Counted from the stretch's first letter, positions 45,830 to 57,721 are shown. The stretch is 64,000 bases of DNA from Pseudopyrenochaeta lycopersici (GCA_003313425.1 NHZP01000011.1:682001-746000), one strand, 5' to 3'. Notes: generated from the sequence alone by a model not told the origin. Program-made: numbers and translations.

Positions 45830-47512
45830 AATTGGTCGTGTTTTGGTGTTCGCGTGCATCAGGTGGGTACCCACGTTATAAACTATATTAGAGTTTGCGG
45901 GGAAACGGTTATCCGACGCTAGGATCCCTGGAACCATTGCACCGGGTGTCAAAGGCTTTGCGCAATATGGTTAGCAAACGCCTCATTGGCCAACCCTTTA
46001 AACGTTTTGGGAGACCAGGTCCTAGAAGAAAAAAAGGCCGCAAAGCAGAAAGAGCTTTAGTGAAGGTGGCCACGCACTACTACACGACCGTAATACGAGC
46101 AAGGCAATCAGAGGACGTGACTCGGATGGGTCCATAACCCAAGGCAGAGTGCTTTATCGGTAATCCTAGGGCTTAGGCTTCGGCCCGCGATCCTATTGGC
46201 TAATTCTGGCAGCTAGCGTGAGTGGATGCTTTTCGCTTCGCGAGAAACGTGGCGCTTGCGTGGAACATAGGGCGCTCTGACTGCCTACATAGCGTTGGGG
46301 ATGCACAACATCTGACACATGCGCATTGATCCAAAGCTCAAGCTTCCAAGTATGCCCTTTTGTTTTTCTCGGCTAAGGGCTCGTGCTTAAGCCGTGGCCA
46401 ATTGCTGATCATTCGGGACGTTATTAGCCCGCGTAGCTACGCTCCGCTCTGGTCGGCTGCAACACAATTCCAAGGGCATGATCATTCAAATGCGCTACGG
46501 GAATACATGCGTGTTTGTCAGAAAAAGGGTGTGCCAAGTGAAAAGTCCCCGAATGCGACATCACGGAGAAGCGCCACCGCTATCTCCCACCACATCTCGG
46601 CTCTTGTGCTAAGTGAATTAGGCCGTTAATCTTGTTCTACACCGTTAATCGAAGAGAAGAGTAAGAGTGAAAAAGCGATTTTAGAAACGAGTCAGAGGAC
46701 ATGCGCCTGTTCTCAGTGATACTAAAAGAGTCTTCGAAGACATCTCAGCTAGGACAGACTCATTAAAGAACCAGAAAGTATCCACGCTCTGTTCGCGGAA
46801 CAATTATGCGGCAGGGTGCAAGTAAAGTTTGGCATCCTGCAGGGAAACACGGCAAGGCGCCACCGTAACCCCCAACTTGCGTAGCACGTACAGCATCCTG
46901 CTCGCCTCAAATACCTTTATTTGGTTGATGAGGATCGACCGAAAGCTTGCGGAACTTACCTTACAGGCTATCGGATGGACTTATCGTATCCTGAGTTGCT
47001 TTTCCTGGGTATGTCCCATAAACATTCCCCTGCATCGAATTAATAATCTAATAAAGAGATAAATGCTTCTTGCCTGTGACGCTCCCTTCTCCGCTGCAGA
47101 TGTAACTCTTGCATTCCTATGCCAATATCATCAGATCTCGAATTTAATATTTCCAACATGAGCCGGCTTTGGGTAATGCTAGCATCTTTAATCAACTTCT
47201 CTGTTCAGACAGAAGTAGCCTCTTTACCAAGCTGTGTAGTACGTCCACGTTCTTTAGCATCCTCACAAATCGCTCGCTAACCAAGGGTAATCTGACGTAG
47301 TCCTCCTGCATCTCTAACCTTTTGCCGTCATCGTATTGCTCCTTTAGTGACACGACTTGCGTATGTAATAACCAGCACCTCTTGCATGAGATCGAGGAAT
47401 GTGCTGTCTTGAATTGTACAATCATAGACTCTCTATGTAGTTATTTCCAGCCTCTATAAACTTGTTTTGGGTACTGCTAACTCTTTCAGCAACCAAAAAT
47501 GCCATAGCGACA
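45830..47512. other. Gene-poor stretch
   Basis: About 1.7 kb without a supported gene. Frames of 77-89 codons (45895-46137, 46360-46629, 46829-47062 on +, 47192-47425 on -) have no recognised domain. The right end should contain the promoter of the PTH11-like gene. Confidence 0.3.
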
Positions 47513-48802
47513 ATGTGTGGCGCAAATATCCGTATAAAGCCCAATGTTATAACATATCTGCCTCTAACTGTGGCTGCTTTTGTCTCTGTTTTGCTACGAC
47601 TATTTACCAGACATCGCTTTATTGGCGCTGGTACATTTGGAACAGATGACGCAACAATTATCGTCGCAGCAGTGAGCCTAGTTTTGGCTCTTATCAAATT
47701 TGTCACTAACGGGTCCGCAGCTCCTTTTGATACCATTCACTTTCTTCTGCAATATTTGTCAGTATGTCGTGTAAATTATGCGTCACCATTGCGCTCATAA
47801 CATTTTAGCACGGTACCATGGCCTCGGCAGGGACATCTGGACTGTCCCTCCTGTAAAAGTCACCAAGCTTCTCCAGGTCAGTGCAAGAACCTTGCACTTA
47901 TTTAGAATTTTTCATTAATCGTAGCAGGACTTTTACGGAGCAGAAATAATTTACCCTCAAATAACGGCATTTACAAAGGCATCCTTTCTCTTCTTCTGCA
48001 GACGAATATTTCCCTCTGAGTCCTTTAGGCGATATCTTAATTTTATCATCATCTTAAGTTTCGCTTATGGAATCACATTTAGTCTGACATACGCGTTTCA
48101 ATGCGTGCCGATATCCTACTCCTGGACGCGCTGGGATGGCGCGCACTTAGGGAAATGTATTAATACAACAGCCATGATCTGGGCACAATCGATCGTGAAC
48201 ACTATTCTCGACCTAGTAGTTATTATTTCGCCATTACCACAACTTATCAGGCTTCACCTTTCCTGGAAGAAAAAGACCTATGTATTACTTATGTTCTCCG
48301 TTGGCTTTTTGTAATTCATCCACTCTATGCCGGAAGATGGGCCTAGTGCTGATTTAAATAGTATAACTATCGTTAGCTGCATAAGGCTAGCTCAGATTGC
48401 TTTGTTTGGGGGGACAACAAATCCTTCATGTAAGCCGCTTTTCTTCTATGTGTAGTTTAAAGCCGATGGTAGGCAAACTTGAATCGACTAAGAACTGCAC
48501 TAGGGGACTGGTATGGACTTGGCATCTGGAGCATTGTAGAAGCCGACGTAGGCATTATTTGCGTCTGTATGCCGTCATTACTAGTCATTCTCCGAAGGAT
48601 GCTCCCAAAGATATTTGGAAGTAATGTTAGCTCTAGCATTACTTTCACTGTACCACGTTTTAACAGGCGCCTTGAGCAAGTATCCGAAATCGAACAAGGT
48701 GGAACAGCTCGACTTTCGAGCGCAGATCACAGCGACACTGTTGCACTGGTTGGATTGGGGACCACAGCGAGCGACAGTAGAACTGAGCCTGGACAGAGAT
48801 AG
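47513..48802 (+). CDS. PTH11-like / fungal rhodopsin-domain membrane receptor
   Basis: Exons 47513-47761, 47809-47876, 47928-48310, 48362-48429 and 48504-48802 are supported by splice signals and by continuous family-like text. Key blocks: LPLTVAAFVSVLLRLFTRH and DDATIIVAAVSLV (helices 1-2), YHGLGRDIWTVP, FYGAEIIYPQITAFTKASFL, FQCVPISYSWTRWDG, CINTTAMIWAQSIVNTILDL, and TNPSWDWYGLGIWSIVEADV joined exactly across the last intron. These are typical of the Fung_rhodopsin (PTH11-type GPCR) family. The first intron's donor is uncertain: the best site (GTATGT at 47762) puts the next exon one base out of frame, so either a weaker donor a few bases later is used or the gene has a frameshift. PTH11 is a plasma-membrane receptor for surface cues in Magnaporthe; the role here is unknown. 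Confidence 0.7.
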
Positions 48803-49124
48803 TATGAGAGCTGCCAAAAACGATTGCTATTGAACAAAAGTTGTCTTTTAGTTTATAAGAGTGCCATTAACTGTTATGATAAGAATCAGGGATAGAGCCA
48901 ACCTTGGGCTGGAAAGCTCTGCCATTTCCAACGGGGTTCTCTACTACTCGCATTCCAGATGAAAACTTCGCTGGGGATTCATTTGCTGCACAGACGTTCG
49001 AAATCAGCAACGCAACTACAAATCGTCATCTTGATATTGACTTCTGGCGAATAGACCTCTCGTACGTTTAAGAAACAGACGAAGGTATACAGGCCGAGGA
49101 ACACATCCCTAATATCCCTTCAAT
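48803..49124. other. Spacer
   Basis: About 320 bases between two membrane-protein loci; nothing recognised. Confidence 0.35.
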
Positions 49125-49573
49125 CTAAACCTCCACATACATAATCTTGTACTGAACATCCAAGTCACCAATCAGGCTGACGAGCACGAGCGAAAACGTG
49201 AGAGCGACAGCAGGGCGGAAGGTGAGCGTCCGCGACTTTATAGACAGTAAGGGCGTCTAGAAGATAAGAGTAAGGGTAACAAAAGTGTAGACCACATTAA
49301 AGATCAAGGCGGGACCTATACGGAACCAGAACAAAAAAATATTGAAGTTAACAAGAGTCCTACAAATGCTTTGAGCGACAGGAAGATGGCATACGCGTAA
49401 TTGTTTTTGTAGGAGTCGTCTGTCTTCCACCAGATAACATATAACAAATATTCCACAATGGCGAGAATAATGAAGAGGGGAAGTATTGAGTTCTTGATGA
49501 TAAAGATCTTGTAGTGGCTGCTGCCTTGCCAACGAGGATCGCAAGGCGATGTGAGTAGTGTGAAGATGCCCAT
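49125..49573 (-). pseudogene. Small membrane protein with frameshift and internal stop
   Basis: Minus strand from ATG 49573: MGIFTLLTSPCDPRWQG, NSILPLFIILAIVEYLLYVI, then YAYAIFLSLKAFVGLLLTSIF. At a T7 run (about 49,333-49,339) the frame must shift by one base to continue as LFWFRIGPALIFNVVYTF. After TLTLIF comes a TAG, yet clear coding text continues in the same frame (LSIKSRTLTFRPAVALTFS, LVLVSLIGDLDVQYKIMYVEV) to a stop at 49125. About four hydrophobic segments are predicted. The family is not recognised. One frameshift plus one stop make it a probable young pseudogene; the T-run could also be an assembly error. Confidence 0.5.
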
Positions 49574-49599
49574 TGTGAGTCTTTTCAAGTTTCAAAAAT

Positions 49600-51686
49600 G
49601 GGGTTGTACCACATGAGATTCTTGGGAAAGCTGCGTCAATTTAAGGTTCTCGCATGTGGCCTTTCCTGTTCCTCTCTTCCTATTTGGGCAGGTCCAAGAG
49701 CAGGTCTTCCCTACCACAGATGACTTCGTCTTCAGCAGTCACCAAATACAAGGCTAGAATTTGCGTACGAGGCAATCTTCAAACCACAGCTGATAGTCTT
49801 ATCTGTTTTGAATACGTGGTTGTAGAGCGATTGCGTTGTGGAGCGATCGTGATTTGGTGGGGTGGGCGGAATGGTAATGTGATACGTCAAAGACTGTAGA
49901 CAGAGATATACGGCATCATCACTATGGTATGCAAAAGATATCGAGTTAACTGGTAACATACGGAAGTTCGGGGAGCCAAAAGCAATATCAAACCCTCAAA
50001 CGACGTTTTAGCAAAAGTGTTTTGTCGGAGGTTGCAACTAGTTACAGGAGTCAGATCCATCCTCCCTCTTCGACTCAGACCACTGAACATCTATATCATG
50101 TTGTACCGTAGCGCTAACTACACTATTGAGCAGCAATTTAGCATTATTATAACTTGTCTTTTTAGGCGAGGACTCCGACTAGGTGATTGGTTAATTTTTA
50201 GCAATTCTAACGTTGAAGACAGGGATTTAATTGGCTAGGTATCGATCCTGGATCGATCTAGGATCGATACCTCAGGTATCATCGCCAATCCTGAGGCAAC
50301 AAATCTTATACGTAGAGGTGCTATTGCAGAGCTTCTCGCTTATGTACCTTCGTACCGCAGCCTTCTTAGTTACAGCTAAAGACTACAGAAACACGCCAGA
50401 AACCAACGATGTTAAGCCAGGAAAGCTATGACCCTACAGAAGGGAGTGCTGGCAGAAGATTGGGATCGCAATAGCCGTCATCACAGCCACAGCACAGCCT
50501 GGACCTTGCACCGACTTATTACGTTCACGCGGTGGTGAATGCATGCTTACGGGGATCAGCATCACAGTGCTGCCCAAACAGTGCTTCATCGTAGGCTTAT
50601 AATGTGGCAGATAAATCTGCAAGGAATTACAAGCACTTTCAGGGTCTAGAGGCCGCGCACACCATCATACGGAGTAAATGAATCTGCGCACCAGATGTTC
50701 ACCATTTCGTTTCCGCGGACGGGCGCTGAGAACTGCAAGGTAATACGCATTGGACGCAGTCTGCGTAGTCTCAAGGCTGACCTGCTGTACCTCTTATTGG
50801 TCTCTTCTGTGACTCCATGTAAACTGCGTCTTCATGCACGAAACACCTTTAACTCGTACCAACAGCCCTTAGCCACGATGGGAAAACAGAGCGCCGGCGT
50901 TGAATGCAGGACAGATGGTGTCATAGTCAGCGACATGAGCTCCGCATTTAGCGTGGGAACCCAAAGTCAAGCTCTGAGTTCGCGTTCCACGCTGTCTGAT
51001 GACTAAGATTTTTTAGGATGGCGAGCATGATCTGTCGACGTGCCAAGGCTTTATTCAAGTATTTAAGTATCCAAGTAAGCTCTTTAAAGTCATTACTTGG
51101 GAAGTCGCAAGTAAGTAAGTATTGGGTGTGAAAACAGGCAAGTAAGTAAGTATAGCTCTCAAAACTTGACTTACTTATTAGCAAGTCTGCCGACAAGCCA
51201 GCCAACCCCATCCGTCCCGAAACGCGGCCGCAGTCCATCCCCATAGGCACGACCGCTCTAGTCTACGTATACAAATATGAACCATCGCTCGTGACAGCGG
51301 AAGAATAGCAATAAACAATGCCCGACTAGGGAGGCTCGGCGCAAGGAAAACGGCGTCTTGTCAGACAAGGGCTATGTGGAGGAGAATGCTACCTTAGAAA
51401 ATGAGGTTGAGTGTTGTTGGCGACAGAGTCATTGGTCAGCAAGATAGACGCTGCGGGTTGGCTCGTCTGTGGGTGGTGACTGGCTAAAGGAACACTCGGT
51501 GGCTTTGTTTAGTACGGACAGTCTACGAAGTCTTAATGCCGCGGGCGGCCTCATAGAGAGTCCAGTAGGACGTGTGGTTCGCCCACACTAGCCGATTTGG
51601 TGCAAGCTCTGAATAAATCGAGTAACGTTGCCACGCTTCAGTAACTCTAACAGTCCCGGTCCCCTTACAGTCGCGACTCTCTTTCG
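49600..51686. other. Gene-poor stretch with short repeats
   Basis: About 2.1 kb with no supported gene. It includes a perfect 11-bp-arm palindrome around GATCGATC (50238-50271) and a block of AAGTAAGT repeats (about 51,050-51,180). Frames up to 103 codons (50695-51006 +, 50948-51250 -) show no domain. Confidence 0.35.
50238..50271. repeat. Palindrome centred on GATCGATC
   Basis: Arms GGTATCGATCC and GGATCGATACC are perfect complements around a 12-base centre. It could form a hairpin or be a remnant of a terminal repeat; no gene is next to it. Confidence 0.7.
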
Positions 51687-53639
51687 CTAAGTCGCACTCG
51701 CGATATTATCCTCCACGCAACGTATCTGTTCTGTCCTCACCGCAATAGTGTTCAAACCCAAAAGGGGTCCTTCTATCTCCGCCTCTGTCGAAGCTGAAAT
51801 AGTAGTTACGACGCAGGGCCGATGGCAATGCGCCTCTTCCTCGCCCAACTGGCTCTGGTGTAATGAGTTAGGCTGATGCAGTCTATCAATCTTGTTCTGC
51901 TCCAGTTCATGCCCATGCTCCATTCCCTGTCCTTGCGCCCTCTGTATCGGTTGTTCGAGCATGGTCCCCGACCTCCGCGCTACCCTAGGACTCTGCTTTC
52001 CGTTGCAAAAATGAGCGCTCGAATATCTGGCTTTCTGTAGCTCGAACGATAGGCCCAGTGACGGCGGTATACTACCTCCGGCCGTGCCGTCGAACGGGAG
52101 ATCGTTGTGGTCGGGGGAGCCGAGGCCAGGAAAGGGAGACTGGCGGTCTGTGCGAGGGAGGATGCAGACACCGTTTGGGCGGGTGCGGTTGTCTGGAGAG
52201 GAGACCCAGTGGAGGACGAGAACGGAGAAGAGGACTGTATGGGTGGTTAGTCGGCTGGGCTGCTGAGCTGGATGCTAAGGTAAGATAATGACGATGGAAT
52301 GAGAAAGGTTGACCGGGCAAGGGAGGGTGACGGGAACTCACTGTCTGCGTTGCAGCACATCATGCAAATCCAGCCCGGCTCTCCTTGAAGGGCCATAAGG
52401 ATGGTGATGTTGACAACGCTAGAGGTGAGGGTTGCGCAGCTACCGAAGAAAGTACGGAGAGCAATGGCGCGGAGGGCAGCGCTGACGTTGTGGCGAAACG
52501 AGGATGTCTCTGAGTGATTGAGGTGCCCAGTCAGTACTGGTGGGCGACCTGAGAGGCAGGGGAATTACTTAGTATTGGGAGGACAAATAGCGACGTAAGA
52601 TAGACCTGTGCTTTGTTAGAGTTCGTTCAAATTTAGTATAAATGTATTCTCACATTGACTAAGATCTCGAATGATAGTAAAGGGATCATGGCTATTCTCT
52701 TCATACCAACAATACATGTTCCGCTGCCATCAATGTGAGCAAATCGGCTGTGATATGTGAGTGGGACTTGAAAGGCATAATATTAAGGGATGGTTACAAT
52801 ACGAAGTTCATAACGAACACGCCAATGTAAGGGCCTAGTGAGCTGCTTAGCAGTGGATCTTGTCCGTTACAGAGGAACAATTACATATCATGCCGAAGAA
52901 GTTAAAAAGATATAATTTATCTTTTAAACGAGGCTGTCGTCTTCCGCGAACAATGTACTGACCAAAAGCAACTATGAATCAGATGCCCTAGAAAATTGAG
53001 ACGCGGACGTACGGCTTTCTCAACCAAGAAGAGATAAATAAGCTGTAGTATCACGATTAATCTAGGTCCTAGATTAATGTGTTGTTGGAGTAGTTTAGAT
53101 TTACCACCTACAGTAAGATAGTTAGCAAAAGGATTTTCAGTTATATGTTTGCTAACTCACTTTTGTTGACATGTAGCATACTAAGCCTGTATGGGAGTTA
53201 AGTATGCCCACTTTGCGGATACTACAGAGCACGTACAAAGTATTATGACACCGCGGCATATGTTGAGAACATTCAGATCAAAGCCCCTAGAGAGGATCGC
53301 AGTGACAAAGACGAAGGCAAATGAGTCGCAATAGATAAGAACAAGAACTGGCGGTATCAAAATTCTCCTAGTTCTCTGGACTGTTCACAGAAACGACAGA
53401 GCACTTACGCCAACCTGTGAGTGGAAGTCGTTTCCAAGAATAGATGGATTGTAAGCGTCGAGCTACCGAACTGATTAACACTAGATTTTCAATGTAATAA
53501 AAGCATCCTTACTGAGACATGTTGCAAGTGCGGCAATAGTGATCATAGAGAGCGCAACTGAGATGATATTTCCAACGAGAGGAACTGGTGAGTTGATAGC
53601 GCGCCCATCGCTGACAGTTTGGTGCGCAACATCTGTCAT
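51687..53639 (-). CDS. Unknown fungal seven-helix membrane protein, many introns
   Basis: Minus strand, ATG at 53639 (MTDVAHQTVSDGRAINSP). Readable exon blocks in order: LVGNIISVALSMITIAALAT; DAYNPSILGNDFHSQ; RILIPPVLVLIYCDSFAFVF; LVCYMSTK; LIYLFLVEKA; YIVRGRRQPRLKDKLYLFNF; PYIGVFVMNFV; RFAHIDGSGTCIVGMKRIA; MIPLLSFEILVN; VYLTSLFVLPIL; LRAIALRTFFGSCATLTSS; VVNITILMALQGEPGWICMM; VLFSVLVLHWVSSPDN, then a hydrophilic tail ending at 51687. Most junctions have sound GT/AG sites and the order matches a widespread uncharacterised fungal 7TM family that I remember from Dothideomycetes and Leotiomycetes. Two junctions near the 5' end (53,513-53,470 and about 53,410) do not keep frame with obvious sites, so it may be damaged. 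No function is known; seven helices suggest a receptor-like role. Confidence 0.6.
53056..53078. repeat. Palindrome ATTAATCTAGG-T-CCTAGATTAAT
   Basis: Perfect 11-bp arms around one base, lying in what should be an intron of the minus-strand 7TM gene. Possibly a short insertion or binding site. Confidence 0.7.
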
Positions 53640-54915
53640 GACGGTTCGTGGGCGATTGGAAGCTCCAGAGACGGGCGAATTCGAAATGGATATAAGACAA
53701 GGCTTAACTAATGTGTTTAGCTGGAGGAACCGCTTAGCAACGCAGGGGACGGCCCGTAACAACCTTACCCTAGTTAGCTAATTATTGGTTGCGAGGTCGC
53801 CGACCAAAATGCGCTAACGGACAAGTTGGTAATAGCAAACCAAAGCGGAGGGCCTATTCAGAGCCAATCAGAAATTCCTTTCTCGAACCTTGAGGCGCTT
53901 CGGAGTTCGACCCAGCTCAACATCAACACAACCAAGGGTCTAGCTGTCCACTCGAGAGGCATAAAGCCCCCTGTCGTGACTTATATAGTGCACTTATCCC
54001 TGCCGGCATCCTTGTACAAGAGCGACTCTGTCGCTACGCCACATTCAGACGTGATGATCGACAAAAGCGTGGTTGGTCCAAGCGCATACGGCTGCAAGCT
54101 TGGCTGGGCAGAAGCTCCTCAACTGTCGAAGCTGTGCGACGAATACGACGCGGACATCTACTTCCTAGCGTATCGCAACGGTCGCTTCGACGGTTCATGT
54201 CTACGCATAGTATGAGACAGGACGGCCTTGGTCGCCGCCAGATGGAGATCCTCTTGTAGGCCCCTTACCTCTCACACTTATTTTAAACCCAATTCTTGCC
54301 AAGGACAAACTATATCCCTCGCCGGTGATCAGGTCGCCATCCCGCTGCCGTCGAGCTCGGAAGTGCGGAAGTGCAGGCAGTCTTTCAGAAGGGAGTCGCT
54401 AGAACACCTCGGGTCCAGTGTCAACGAAATGGCCTCGATGTCAGCGAGGACGTGTTTTGGGCTCCAGAGAAGGCGCCACAAAGAGGTGATCCTAAAATAG
54501 AGAGTGCCCAAAGATGAAGGGAGCCCAAATCAAAAGTGGCCCAAATTAAGGCCAATCTACTTTCATCGCGTCGTAGGGTTGAGTCAGCTTTAAAACCTAA
54601 ATGCGTCTTTCGCCAAGATACTGTCTCCCCAGGTACGTACCACATTCCACCGATGCGACCACGCTAACAAGCCATGTATGCTTGTAGATCTCGATGGCTT
54701 CGTCCGTTGTGCCAGCTATCCAGATGCCTGCCGTTATCCCTTCGACCACTATCTACATTTGCCTGCTGGCGCATCTTGACGATCTTTGTGCTACTTGAAT
54801 ACAATGCTTTAAGGCTCATAGGGGCATTCCCCTTGTGTGTCGCGTCCGCTATACCTGGACAGAAATGGCATAGATTTACATTAACAGCTCCCCTAAGTCC
54901 CTAGACTTAAGTATT
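53640..54915. other. Intergenic region
   Basis: About 1.3 kb without a supported gene. A 129-codon plus frame at 53826-54215 (ending ADIYFLAYRNGRFDGSCLR) and others at 54228-54500 and 54674-54904 have no recognised domain and no exon partners. The left end should be the promoter of the 7TM gene. Confidence 0.3.
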
Positions 54916-55110
54916 ATGGAACCTCGGACGCCTCTATTGAAGAGAAAGTTCTATGAGAGGAGGTGTACAGGCGAAAAGCAGGGTGTTGCGCGCTTCTATC
55001 AGGTATGGGATACCCTCAAGGCAGAGGCAATCAATAGAACGATAGATAGCTATCCAGCTAGGCTGCACCAGTGTATCAATGAATACCAGGGTATGGCTAC
55101 GAAATATTAA
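54916..55110 (+). pseudogene. Tc1/mariner-type transposase C-terminal fragment
   Basis: A 64-codon frame ends YQVWDTLKAEAINRTIDSYP then ARLHQCINEYQGMATKY, which resembles the last helix of Tc1/mariner (DDE_3) transposases, where a run of the type 'xSMPxRxxxVIxxxGxxTKY' closes the protein. The catalytic part is missing upstream. The call rests on this short tail only. Confidence 0.5.
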
Positions 55111-56219
55111 AAATTGATGGTTTTTTTGACCCTTGAGCTATGCAAAAACCAGTGATTTTGGCTGCAAAATCGTGCGCCCAGCCGGCTTATATCCGGGTTA
55201 TTCTTACGTACTAGAGCGCCCTAGCGCTCCGCTCAACCACTGGCTCACCTCCAACACCAACATGAACATCTACCCATCTACTTTACTAGTTATTTCAGCC
55301 TAAGAGCCAATCATGATAGCGACCAGCCATATGTGATCAACTCACCAACCACTTGTAATAATGACGTATGACACAAAACGTCCACGACTCATGATGACGT
55401 GTCTTCCCGACTAATCTGCAAGGAAGTCGCAATGCAGGAACATTAGAGTACTGTACTATGTAGAAGATAAGTCACAAGACTCTAAGGAACAATCCAGCTC
55501 AAGCGGCGAAAATGTTCCAGTCGCTGTGGGCCACCATGATGGGGAAGACTAACAGCTGATTCGCTTACCCCAATATGTAAGAAAACCTTAAATTGGCCAC
55601 TGTGCTATGCACCACTGAGCACCACTCAGCACGCTAGACCACTCAACACACCAGACCACTCAGCACACCACTTCAGCCCGAAAGAAAAGGAAACGTCCAC
55701 AGAGGTCGAAATGGGCTCTAAGTGTCTAAAATTTGTCAAAGTATCGCTGATCAGAACGGTTTCACTGGAAGCAATCAGGCACTAAAGTACAGTGACATAA
55801 CATCATAGTCTGTGTAGATACATTGTGCATCGTCGAAGAAAAGACATGTAGAAGTGGAGTCGTGATGCGAGACGTGAGTAATGTTGCTTGACGTTGAGGA
55901 GAGATGCTTACTGCATACATATTCTGATACATGGCCTCATGCAGGGTGGGATGCAGACCTGACGCCGCCCGAAAGAGAAAACCGTAGTAGTGTGAGAAAA
56001 AGAACGCTCTGAGTGGATGGCGAGTCTCGCGAGGAAACGCCAAATTTCGCTCTTCGTCTCTACCCAATCCCCTGATTAGATGTACTATAGCAATATCAGG
56101 AACAAGAGCTGCATGAGGTGAAGACAAGACAAAAGCGAGGGGGTATGGTGGGTGTCTTTTTCTTGCAAACACCAATACCAACTCAATGCATGTGCAGAAT
56201 CAATGCATGATCTCGATCG
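55111..56219. other. Gene-poor stretch with an unassigned minus frame
   Basis: Contains a simple repeat of CACTCAGCAC/CCACTCAACAC motifs (about 55,610-55,670). A 139-codon minus frame (55762-56181) includes protein-like text (HYYGFLFRAASGLHPTLHEA) but has no recognised domain or partner exon; it could be part of an unrecognised gene. Confidence 0.3.
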
Positions 56220-56609
56220 TTCGATAAATTCAAATTCAACTCCCTGCACACGGAAGACCTCGACCTTGCTGGCGGCTACTCGTACGTCATCATCTTGGGT
56301 CTGCTCTCCCTCGACTGGCAGAATGTTTTAGTGAGCCTCCAGGTTATTATGCCGATATTGATTTGGAGTGCTACTGTGCTCCCACCAATTGTGCATTGGC
56401 TCTTTAAGACGTTTTTCCCGGGTATATACGTGAGATACAGGCAGGCGAGGAGGTTGCAGGCGGAGGGGTTGTGGAAAATAATGGGTCGAGAGAGGGTGGG
56501 CGATGTTGAGTCCGGAGGGAAAGCTGTAGAAGGAGGGGATGTAGAAGAAGGAATTGAGGAGGAGACGCCATTGAGGAGAGACGAACGGGGGACAGAATTA
56601 GATGCTTAA
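56220..56609 (+). pseudogene. C-terminal fragment of a membrane protein
   Basis: Plus-strand text runs FKFNSLHTEDLDLAGGYSYV, LLSLDWQNVLVSLQVIMPIL, LPPIVHWLFKTFFPGIYVRY and an acidic tail ending in a stop at 56609. Two hydrophobic segments are visible. No upstream exons with matching style could be found, so the 5' part is lost or too decayed to read. Family not recognised. Confidence 0.5.
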
Positions 56610-56714
56610 CGTCTTGCTGAAGGATAGGTTTGGATCACGCAGCTGAATTTACGTGAAGCCTAAGGTGATCTTCAAACATCGACTCTTAAGTCAAGTACGC
56701 CTATATGCGTATCT

Positions 56715-56912
56715 ATGACATACAGACCGACAAAATTTGCGAGCAAACTAGATCAACAACATCTCCATCCACGCCAAGAAAAGGAGCTCATCCAGTACAT
56801 ATCCCAGCTTAATAGACGAGGTTTGCCACCTACCCAAGCTATGATGCGAAAAACAGCAAGGCGAAGGTACCTCTCCCAAGCTGCCTTTCGTTTCACACGC
56901 TTTAACGTATAG
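56715..56912 (+). pseudogene. Pogo/Tc5-like transposase fragment (CENP-B HTH)
   Basis: A 65-codon frame contains LHPRQEKELIQYISQLNRRG followed by LPPTQAMMRK, the usual start of the CENP-B-type DNA-binding domain of DDE_1 transposases (compare ELILYIYKLCKRALPPSRQM at 45.5 kb). The rest of the transposase is absent. Confidence 0.7.
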
Positions 56913-57721
56913 GCAGGCTCCTGCAGAGCCCTCGGCATCCCTGCCTTCAGTAGAGCCAGCTGCCACAGCTGCCCAGGGCTTGCAAGTGCTGTGTGAAGGC
57001 ACCGACCCAGTCATCGAGTATGCTTCCCGCTGTCTAGTTGCTGCATTCAGCGGCTAACTTGACACCAGCATCGTCGCCGTCCATGGCTTAAACGGACACC
57101 GCGAGAAAACGTGGCGACGAGCAACGGCGTCAACTGGCTGCGCGACCTCCTCCCCACCGACGTGCCGAATGCGCGCACATTCAGCTAGGGCTACAACGCG
57201 AACACGCACAGCAGCTCTCGCGTGAGCTGTCAGTACCTATTTGACCATGCACGAACGCTCGTGTCAGACCTTTGCTTGGAGAGGGAGGTCACGCAGGTAG
57301 GCGGCGAAGGAGATGTTATATACAGTAGCAAAGACTCAAGGCAAAGCAGACAAGCAAGCGGCCGATTATCTTTGTAGCACACAGCCTAGGCAGAATCATC
57401 GTAAAGAGTGTAGGCGTGCTTTCTATGTCTGCTGTAGCGCGCTCTACTAACAAACGCAGGCGCTCATCCATTCAGATGCTGCTCGACGAGGCGCTCTCAA
57501 AGAGCACTGCTCGATTAAGGTATTAACGTACGGCGTCATGTTCATGGGCACACCGCACTAAGGTGGCAGCAGGTTGGCGCTCAGCAGGCTGATGGTCAAT
57601 GTCGCGTCAGTGTTTGTGGCGGCAGACAACCAGCTGCTGCAACATCTTCAGCAGGACTCAAAGTAGCTGCAGTAACAGCTTAGGCAGTACGGGCCGATCA
57701 GCGGGGACTTTGTAACTATAA

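Noticed and set aside
45344..45831. GACGCGTC sites as certain terminal repeats of a pogo element
   Set aside because: The 8-mer is itself palindromic and the flanking bases do not form a convincing inverted pair, so boundaries could not be set.
53826..54215. 129-codon plus frame as a gene
   Set aside because: Only evidence is length; no domain, no splice-supported extension, and it lies in the expected promoter of the minus-strand 7TM gene.
55762..56181. Gene for a 139-residue minus-strand protein
   Set aside because: Some protein-like text but no domain, no partner exons and no homologue recognised; left as unassigned frame.
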